This document shows, piece after piece, positions 55,213-64,000 of a stretch of DNA of 64,000 nt (its first letter is position 1; every line of letters begins with the position of its first letter). The notes under the pieces are model-generated. The model was given only the letters and a program-made list of their open reading frames with translations. It had not been told where the DNA came from and made no database searches. The translations under genes and the position numbers were made by a program. The stretch spans positions 62,001 through 126,000 of the forward strand of contig PS015203.1 in assembly GCA_048213135.1 (NCBI GenBank), in the 5' to 3' direction. The stretch is from Reclinomonas americana ATCC 50394. Lineage: Eukaryota; Jakobida; Jakobea; Jakobida.

Positions 55213-55530
55213 ACAATAAGAAGCGGAGAAATGCAACAACTCACTCTCCTTCCTTTCCTCTCTCACACACGCACGCACACAGTGGAGAATGACACTGCCA
55301 CAGAACAGAACAGAGAACGCACAATCTCACTTCTGCTCACACGCTGTTTTACACAATTGTGGGACATGACTTCGTCGGAGTGAATGCGGGCTCACAAGAC
55401 AGGAACAGAATGTCGTCATGAAGAGAGACTTGTGTTTGTATGCACACTGTGCCATGACACACGCTACAGTGGAGACTGATAGTCAAGACGAAACGTCGAG
55501 AGATAGTCTTGAGCGACAGAGAGGTCAACT
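55112..55530. other. Spacer between array genes C and D
   Basis: Includes a (CT)n run (55181-55208). From 55266 on it is almost identical to the A/B spacer. No other feature is seen. Confidence 0.7.
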
Positions 55531-58500
55531 TCATTGTAACAGCACGCCGGCCCTTCTTGCACGTCGTCGGCACTCGGTCAACATCCTAATGGTATACATA
55601 GTCTTTGGATTCTCTTCACCAAGCACCGCTCGCCGACCATCCACGCACTCCACCAGCAGCGCCTCTGCCTCCGCCCATCGCTGCAGCTTCATGTGCAAAA
55701 TGCCGAAGTTACACATCGTCGCCAATGTATCTTCGTCCCTGTCACCCAGCACCTCACGTCTTCCCTCAAAGCACTCACGGTACAAGTCAACAGCTTCCGC
55801 CAGTGATTCCGGAGTGTTTCGTCGCTCGACAGATAATGCAAAATTGTTCATCGAGGCGAGGGTCTCTGGATGCTTGTCCCCCAGCGATGCTCGCTTCAAC
55901 CACAAGCATTCTCTGTCCAGTTGCACTCTCTCCTCCAAGCGACTGTCGTCTTGGATACACACGGCAACATGGCTCATTGACACCAGTGTATCAGGATGCT
56001 CAGCACCAAGAACATGTGCCTGTATCTCCCAGCACCGTCGATAGAGTATCTCTGCAGCAGCATACTGCTGCCGCATGTAGTGGTCTACGCCCTGGTTATG
56101 CAGCGTCATTAGCGAGTCCGGGTGACTCTCACCCAGTGCCGCGCACTGACGCTCATGGCACTGCACCAGCAGTGGCAAGCTCTCTGAACAGAGAGCAATC
56201 CACATCAAGCACCGCAGTGAGTCAAGTCTGTCCAGCACTGTCATCTCGCCACTGCCATCACTCTCCCACTCCTCACATAAACGCCACGCTTGCTGCCACG
56301 CCACTTTGCGCTCATCCCACTGAAAAAGCATGCGATGCAATCGTGCTTGACACTTTGCAGCCGCCATGGAGAACCTTCGTCGCGTTGGACTCATCTCAAG
56401 ATCGCCAACTGCGCGTTCTTCACACTCCGTCACAAGTCTCACAATCGACGAGGCTACAGTTGCACCAAACCCACGTGGCGGAAGTTGGCCATTGCTGCAC
56501 AACCCAGCCATCCACTCCACTCCGCCGAATTGTACAAGCAGCCCATTCACACCAACAGCATCTCTCACCCACATGCTGTCATCCTCACCCAACTGTCGCC
56601 ACACTGCGTGCAACACACCGAGCAAGTCACGTGATACCAACAGCACGCCGTCACTGTCATTCCACAGATCAACGCCATTCAACACACAGCACACCAGTCG
56701 CACAATCAGCCGCTGCACTCGTGACACTGCATCGCCACATCGTCCCGCAATCCACCCAGCAATCTCGTCGTGCACTCGATACTCCATCACCACGTTGCTC
56801 TCCCTCACTTGCTCACCACACAACACACGAGCCACACTGTCCATGCTGCCACTGACACCCACCGCCATCAGATTCGACAAGCACAGACCCTCCAGCACCT
56901 CCTCCACTCCGTCGTCACCACCGCCCACCAACTCATCACGCCGTGCACGCACTCGCTGCTCCTCCTCCTCACTCAACTCGTCAAACTGCAGTCGCCCACC
57001 TACCGCCTCGGGCGCACGTCGTCGCCTCTGCCGTGCCAGCTCATGCAGTCGCAGTCGACGCACACACTGACTCAACTCCACCAGTCGACCTGCCGCTTCC
57101 TCATCTTCATCACCATCACCATCCACAACCACCGCCACATCGGGTATCACTCGCAGCACACCCAGTGCCACTCGTGCGAGTGCAGCAGTCACTGGCAAGC
57201 CGAGTTCCTTGCACGCCGTGATCAACACCAACAGACGACGCGCTGCTGCTGTCTGTGACATCACATTGCGCTCCAGCAGCTGCGACAGCGCGTCGCCACC
57301 AATGCCACTCAGCACCTCCTCCAGTCGCGCGCCCACCAGGTGCGCTGGCGACTGGGACAGCAACCAGCTGCATGCCAGAAGGGAGAGAGAAGAGTGAGTC
57401 TTCCCATCCACACCACTCTCCCACGCACTCAAAGCACTCACCCAATACAACCACTCACTCGCAGTGCACTCTTCTCCTGTTGTCCACTCTCCAGCGCTTC
57501 CACGATCCGTTTTCGTACATCCTGTGACACCTTGTGGAGCAGTCGCTCCTCCACCAGCTGCACAATATCCTCGTTCTCCACGCTCTCCACTCGCACGCAC
57601 TCGACCTCTGCCTCGTAAACCATCGAGTCACGAATCTCATCAGCCACTCGCTCATACCGACTCGTCACCACGACGACCGGTGCCACCATTCCATCTGATG
57701 ATGCACATCAAGTCAGGATCCAACATCCAAGCAAGAATGAGAGTTCTCTCTCATGAAATACACACCCTCATCAGCACATTGAACAACATTCCTCACTTGC
57801 TCCGCCGATCCCACATTGTCCAGCACCATCACTCCACTCGATGCATGCATCAGCTGTCGCAGCAGTCGACGTGCTGGCTCCACCTCGCCACTTGCCAGCA
57901 GCGCATCCACCTGACCGGCCATCCTTCTTCCCTCTACTTCATCCACACGCATCTGCGCCATCACAAAGGCACGAAGACACTCGCCAAGGGCACTCTCCGC
58001 CTACAGAATGTAGCAGGGAGAGAGAGTCAGAATGACAGTAGAAGGAGACGACGAAGCACGAATGACGACATGCATGTTCCATCAGCACACACCTTCACAT
58101 GTTCCCTCGCATCGCCCACATGACCACGCATCTCCACCGACACGGCCGATCCCTTCCATCGACGAGTCGCCTGCAACTCGGTCACCAGCAGCTCCGCCAG
58201 GAACGACTTACCAGTGCCACCGTCACCCGTCAGCACCACCATGATTGGTTGATGGGCTGCACAAGAAATCATCAACCACCAGACAACATGATGAGGCACA
58301 CGAATGTGGAAGAAGGAGGGGAGAAGGAGAAGGAACACCCAACCTTCCACAGCGTCCACAATGCGTGTGGCGAGCGAGGAAGCCAGTGCACGCCGACTCG
58401 GGAAGCGGAATGTGGTCACCGGATTGACGGTGCGGGCGATAAGCGATGTCTTGGGTGGGCGGCTGCTGTCTAGTGCTGAGTGCCACAGAGGAGTGAGTGT

Positions 58501-59942
58501 ATGAGCAGCAATGCACATTCAATGCAGATCTATCATGGCGCGCACCTGCAGCTGAGGGAGAAGAGGGAGAGATGCTCATTGTGTCAAATCGTTGGTGCAT
58601 TTCCATTCGCATCTGATAAATGACAAGCAAGTGAGAAACTGATAGGTATCTGAAAGTTACCGCCTCATGAAAATCCACTCAACTTGCTCCATTTGTGCTA
58701 GCAGCAACGGCCGGTCCGCCTGACTCAGCGCACCTGCATTCACACACAACCAAGAGAGCATCAGCATCCACATTCAATCCAAACACAAACAAGCATCAGC
58801 CATCTGTCTCTCTCCACTCACCATCACGAGCCTCGTTCAGCTGCACCACCAATTCTTCCTCCACATCCCTGCCAATCTGCAGCTGCCGCACAAGCTGATG
58901 CAGCTCGCCCTCTCCTCCTCCTCCTCCGAGCAGAGGCACAAAGAGTGCACGTGCTCGTGCTGGACTCGCTTGCTCAAACACCTCCCTCATTCGGTCAATC
59001 GCATTGCGCTGAGGCAATGAGAGAGTGAGAAACATAATCACACAGAGAGGGAGATCACACTCTTCCTCCTCCTTCCCATCTCGCCTCCCTCTACACACTC
59101 ACCACATCACCAGCTGGAATCAGACGATCCGGCTCGTCTCGCGGGTGCTCTCGATGACCCGCCAGCAGCAAGATCGAGCAGCACAGCATCGCACCAAATG
59201 AACTGCAGTCGTGCAGCAGGCCTCGCTGACGCCACTCGCGCACCAGCTGACGCTCCTTCTCGTTCAACTGGACACATTTGGCCACTCCGTCTGGCATGGT
59301 GCTGCGCGTGGGGAAAGGGACAAACAAAGAGAGGATGCTGGCGAGTGAGGGAGATGTGCGACAAGAAAAAGGGGATTCATCAGGGATGGAATGTGGAGTC
59401 GTGTGGTGAAATAATGAAGAGTGAGAGATGGGGAGAAAGGGTGACCAGTGCAGTCACTATCTGCCACTTTCTAGCAATCTTCTCTCTTCTCTCTCTCACT
59501 CATTCACATCTCCATCTGCATCCTGCCATCGTGTGCTTCCACATCATCCCCACACACTCACCGCACATCACGCTCACTCGGCGCCTTGCACCACTCGGCA
59601 ACATGATTCACACCGGGATATGAATCGAGAAACGCCGGCAGCACTTGCTCGAGTTTGGATTGCAAAGCGCGGGTGCATGGATGAGACAGTGCCTTGGCAA
59701 GGCGAATCACGCATTCCTCATCACCAGCATCGTGATCATGACTGCACGGGAGAGGAGAGTGACAGGGAACGGATCACACACACACACACACACACATACA
59801 CATACACACACACACATACACATACACACACACATACACACACACAGTGTGAGAACGATGATGATGATGACGATGATGCATCTGACAACAACATAATGAG
59901 GGAGACACGCAACTCACGCGGCACTCCACTCCCACTCGCCAT
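55531..59942 (-). CDS. NLR-like protein D: helical N-terminus, NB-ARC, TPR
   Basis: Start MASGSGVPR at 59942, end RRARRAGVLLQ at 55531. It keeps GDGGTGKSFLAELL (P-loop exon about 58092-58256), GVMVLDNVG (about 57822) and PVVVVTSRYE (about 57665). The N-terminal exons (59561-59743, 59099-59302, 58827-59011) match A-C. The fifth intron again needs the GTTGAG donor, because simple read-through meets a stop in this copy. At the last intron the acceptor AG used by A-C is changed to AC, but a new in-frame AG exists 12 bases upstream (see findings). The TPR block resembles C (NNFALSVERRNTPESLAEAV), and the 3' end and spacer match B. It looks intact. Confidence 0.83.
59778..59845. repeat. (CA)n microsatellite in first intron of copy D
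   Basis: About 68 bases of (CA)n with TACA interruptions. The other array copies lack it, so it arose or expanded in D alone. Confidence 0.9.
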
Positions 59943-60003
59943 GATGATGTGTCACAATACAAGAACAACACCAGCACGATGCACCGAGGAGCACGCTCTC
60001 TTT

Positions 60004-60042
<39 letters not shown>

Positions 60043-60414
60043 TTGTCACAATACGAAGCGGAGAAATGCAACAACTCACTCTCCTTCCTTTCCTCTCTCA
60101 CACACGCACGCACAGTGGAAAAAGGCACTTACACAGAGCAGAAACAAGAACAAACACGCACTGCTCACACGCTGGTTATTTACACAATTGTGGGACATGA
60201 CTTCGTCGGTGTGTGCATTGCTTGCCTACAACACAGAGCAGCGAGCCGACGAGGAGAGATACTTGGTACCCGATACTTGTGCTCACAGATGTGGCATGGT
60301 GCACGCGCCGGTGGAATCATCGGGGTAACACGACGACGTCGCAAAGGCGTTCACGGAGAAGAGAGGATCGGCTTGTAACAAACAAAACACTTCATTCACC
60401 GGTACCACAATTAT
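59943..60414. other. Spacer between array genes D and E
   Basis: Begins with sequence shared with other spacers, contains a (CT)n run (60008-60035), and continues from about 60220 with unique sequence. No exon or RNA gene was recognised. Confidence 0.6.
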
Positions 60415-63400
60415 TCACTGCTTCACGCCGGCTTCTCTAGCACGCCGCCGGCACTCGGCCAGTGCAGCAACGGCCGCCATTGTATCGGAATGGCCTTCAT
60501 CAAGGACCTTTTCCATACCACGCACACACTCCACCAGCAGCGCCTCCGCCTCGGCCCACCGCTGGTGCCTCATGAGCATGTCACCATAGTTACACATCGT
60601 CTCCAAAGTCTCTACATGCATTCTTCCAAGTACCACTCTATGTCCCTCCAAGCACTCTCGGTACAAATCTGCAGCTTCTGCCAGTGATTCCGGCGTGTTT
60701 TGTCGTTCCAGAGCATCAGCAAGATTGTTCATCGAGATGAGAGTGTCTGGATGCCGATCTCCCAGTTTCGAACGCGACAACTGCAAAGACTGTCTCTCAA
60801 GTTGAATCCTTTCCGCCAGACGACTGTCATCTTGAATAGATGCAGCAAGATTGCCCATGGACACCAAAGTGTCGAGATGCTCATCACCGAGAACCGATTG
60901 TCGCATGTCAAAGCATCGTCGGAAGACAGCTTCCGCATCGGTATATCCGCCGATATTAAAGTGATATTTGCCCTGCCAGTACATGGCCAATAGCGAGTCC
61001 GGATGACTGTCACCCAGTGTCGCACGCTGCCGCTCATGACACAGCACCAGTTGAGACAAGTTGTTTGAATAGAATGCACACCACATCAAGCACCGCAACG
61101 TGTCAATCTTATCTAGCACAGTCATCTCGTCACCGTGATCTCTCTCCCACTCTTCGCACAGACGCCACGCCTGCTGCCACGCCGCTTTGCAATCAGCAGC
61201 CCGACGGAGCAACAACCAAGCTTGGCACTTTTCTGAAGCAATCGCTAATCGTCGTCGCAGTGGACTGATCTCAACATCACCATCTTCACCTTCTCCACAT
61301 TCTGACACTCGTCGCACAAGCAATGAGGCCACTGCGTCGTCAAATCCAACAGATGGCAATTTTCCTCCGACACACTGCAAACCGATCCATCCCAAAGCTA
61401 CACACTGTCCCAGCAACCCATTCACACCAACAGTATCACTCGCCCACATGTCGTCGTCGTCGCCCAACCTTCGCCACACAGTGTTCAGTACACTAAGCAA
61501 GTCACGCGACACCAAAAGCACACCATCACTGTCGTTTAGTGTATCAATGCCATTCAGCACACAACACACCAGTCGCACAATCAGCCGCTGTGTCCTGGAT
61601 ACAGCATACTCCCACCGTCCAACAATCCACCTAGCAATCTCGTTGTCAACTTGATACTCAACAACAACACCGCTCCGTTGCTCAATCGAGCCACACAGTA
61701 TTTGGGCCAAACTATCCATGCTGCCACTGACTTCCACCGTTACCAGATTCGAGACGCACAGACCCTCAAGCACATCCTCCACTCCGTCGTCCTCACCACC
61801 ACCACCACCCACCAACTCATCACGCCGTGCACGCACTCGCTGCTCCTCCTCCTCACTCAACTCGTCAAACTGCAGTTCCTCACCCACCACCTCACGCGCA
61901 TACCGTCGCCTCTCTCGAGCCAGCCCATGCAGTCGCAGTCGGCGAACACACTGACCCAACTCTACCAACCGGGTTGCCGCCTCCTCATCTTCATCCGCAG
62001 CAGCCTGCCTACTATCACCACCGTCATCAGGAATCGCCAAATCGGGAATTACCCGCAACACACCCAGAGCCACTCGTGCAAAGCCTGGTGTCACTGGCAA
62101 GCCGAGTTCCTTGCACGCCGTGATCAGCACCAACCGACGACGTGCTTCTGCTGTCTGCGACATCACATTGTGTTCCAGCAGCTGCGACAGCGCCTCTTCA
62201 CCAACGTCACGCAGGACTTCTTCCAGTCGTGCGCCGACCAGCTTTCCTGGAGACTGCGCATGCGACAGCAACCAGCTGCACCACAAGGAGAAGAGAGAAG
62301 AGTTAGGCATCACATCCACACCACTCTTACTCACCCAATCACTTACTTAACACAAGCGCTTACTCGCAAGGCACTCTTATTCTGCTGTCCGTTCTCCATC
62401 GCCTCCACAATCCGCCGTCGCACCGCTCCCGAAACCACTCCACGAAGTCGCTCTTCCACCAATTGCACAATATCTTCTTTCTTCACATCCTTCACTTGCT
62501 CGCACTCCACAATTGCATGATGTTCCATCGAGTCACGAATCTCATCCGCCAACCACCCATGTCGACTCGTAACCACCACAATCGGTGCAACCAGTCCATC
62601 TGCACGTAGAAACACAGACACACACACGATGGACAAAAGGTCAGGACCAAACATCCAAGCAAGAATGGATTTCTCTCTCACGCACACGCACCCTCGTCAG
62701 CACATTGAACAACATTCGTCACTTGCTCTGACGATCCCACATCGTCCAGCACCAATACTCCACTCGATGCATGCATCAGCTGTCGCAGGTGACGACGTGC
62801 TGGCTCCACCGCACTACTCGCCAGCAGCGCATCTACCTCACCGGCCATCCTTGGTCCCTCCTGTGTATCCACTCGCATCTTCGCCGTCACAAACGCACGC
62901 AGACACTCGCCCAGAGCACGCTCCGCCTGCAGCGCATGTCAAGAGAGACCAAGTCAGAAAGGCAACAGAAGGATCTCAGATGGTGCTTCAGGAAAGACAA
63001 CATGCACCTTCACATGCTCTCTCGCATCACCCACATGGCCTCGCATCTCCACCTGCACGGCAGATCCTGTCCACCGACCGGTGGCCTGCAACTCGGTCAC
63101 CACAAGGTCGGCCAGGAACGATTTGCCAGTGCCACCATCACCCGTCAGCACTACAATAATTGGACGTCTTGCTATAGACGTACATCGTCATCAAAGACAA
63201 TTTGATAAGACAAATGAGTGTGGAAAAGAAAGAAAGACGGAAACGACCAACCTTCAGCAGCACACACTATGCGTTCTGCAAGTGAGATTGCCAATGCACG
63301 GCGACTGGGGAATCGGTAAGTAGTCACTGGATTGATGATGCGGGCAATGAGCGGTGACCGAAGTACTGTGGCATCGAGTCAGTAACTGAGCACTGTAGAG

Positions 63401-64000
63401 TCCGTGCACCAGTGCAAATGTTGCTTGATACATGTACAGATAGTTTCTCTGCTGCTCACCTGGATGCAAGCGCAACCGAAACACGTTGAGCGCATACTCG
63501 GACAACCTGTGCCGCTGTACGGGTTCTTGTTGTCGGTCCAGTGGTTGCGCGTTGGGAATCAGAAGCCTGACTTGTTCGTGCCAATCATGCAGCGGCAAGT
63601 GCCCGTGGCTATTGATGGCCGCAACGAGCGCTTGCGCATATGGCGATGTGTAAACTGCAACGCACCGAACTTGCGCACGTCAGAAAAACCAGTAAACGGT
63701 ACGACGGAATTCTAGTCGTGACGCACCGCCCTCGTATGCTTCCCAGCCGTGATAGCAAGCAAAACTAACAAACACGTTTTGTGCCAGAACGCTCTCCTCA
63801 ATCGGGCCCACACCTTGTTGGAAGATGCTTCGCCCAGGCGCACAGAGAACAAGTGAGAAACAACAACACAAGCATCGCTCTGCAAAAACGTCTCACACCT
63901 ATCGAAGGAACGACAACAGTTCGTTAACAAGACGATTACTGTGCGCGTTGACGCTTTCTGGCGCAGTTGGTTCATGCAGTTCGCGATAAGCTTTAGCGAC
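60415..64000 (-). CDS. NLR-like protein E: caspase-like domain, NB-ARC, TPR; 5' end cut
   Basis: Eight exons join in phase: 63899-64000 (partial), 63727-63827, 63460-63654, 63252-63365, 63008-63171, 62692-62926, 62364-62599 and 60415-62241. The first three read as the C-terminal half of a caspase/paracaspase-like (peptidase C14) fold: TVIVLLTNCCRSFDS (candidate catalytic Cys in CCR), QNVFVSFACYHGWEAYEGVY, AQALVAAINSHGHLPLHDWH, then QQEP. The catalytic His would lie beyond the window. Then come the shared linker INPVTTYRFPSRRALA, P-loop GDGGTGKSFLADLV, Walker B GVLVLDDVG, sensor PIVVVTSRHG, the middle region, and TPRs (DSHPDSLLAM, DRHPDTLISM) to the stop at 60415. It is the most diverged copy. 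Its N-terminal domain is unrelated to that of A-D. A signalling or cell-death protease switched by the NB-ARC is inferred. Confidence 0.78.

Noticed and set aside
57116-57454. Alternative frame at the start of the last exon of copy D (LVAVPVASAPGG)
   Set aside because: It loses the conserved LVGARLEEVL and TPR sequence found in all copies. An acceptor at CCCAG keeps the right frame.

Overview
This 64 kb window is eukaryotic nuclear DNA, most likely from a unicellular and probably flagellated protist. The genes are dense and broken by many short introns. One is a clear autophagy gene (ATG3), and others encode EF-hand, RCC1, MORN, BTB and kinesin-light-chain-type TPR domains. I cannot name the species. 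Intergenic spacers are about 0.1-1 kb. Introns are often filled with (GT)n, (CT)n and similar microsatellites. All ten N-runs (assembly gaps) sit inside or beside such repeats.

Region 1-41 kb holds single-copy genes in alternating orientation: a BTB-BACK-SPRY protein (-, cut by the left edge); an acidic, helical protein with a histone-fold-like end (+); two coiled-coil or low-complexity proteins that diverge from one promoter region (- and +); a small basic protein (-); a PPP-family serine/threonine phosphatase flanked on both sides by related EF-hand modules (-); an RCC1-repeat protein (+); a stretch of 0.9 kb that is open on both strands and stays unresolved; an S/P-rich protein (-); ATG3 (+); an EF-hand coiled-coil protein (-); and two adjacent MORN-repeat proteins (-). 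MORN, EF-hand and coiled-coil proteins together would suit a ciliated cell, but that is inference.

Region 41.2-64 kb is a head-to-tail array of five minus-strand paralogues, here called A to E. Each has an NB-ARC/STAND NTPase core (P-loop GDGGTGKS, Walker B VLDNV/VLDDV, sensor VVVTSR) followed by kinesin-light-chain-type TPRs with HPDTL motifs. This is the architecture of NLR-like immune or self/non-self receptors. Copies A-D share an unrecognised helical N-terminal domain. Copy E, cut by the right edge, instead carries what looks like the C-terminal half of a caspase/paracaspase-like (peptidase C14) domain. Near-identical blocks shared between non-adjacent copies indicate recent gene conversion or unequal exchange. 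All five copies look intact.

Splicing is noteworthy. Besides GTGAGT/GTGCGT donors, many introns start with GTTGCG or GTTGAG. The reading frames of ATG3 and of array genes A and E close exactly only when these donors are used. Exon limits given here were worked out by eye from reading frame, splice signals and paralogue comparison, and no transcript evidence was available.
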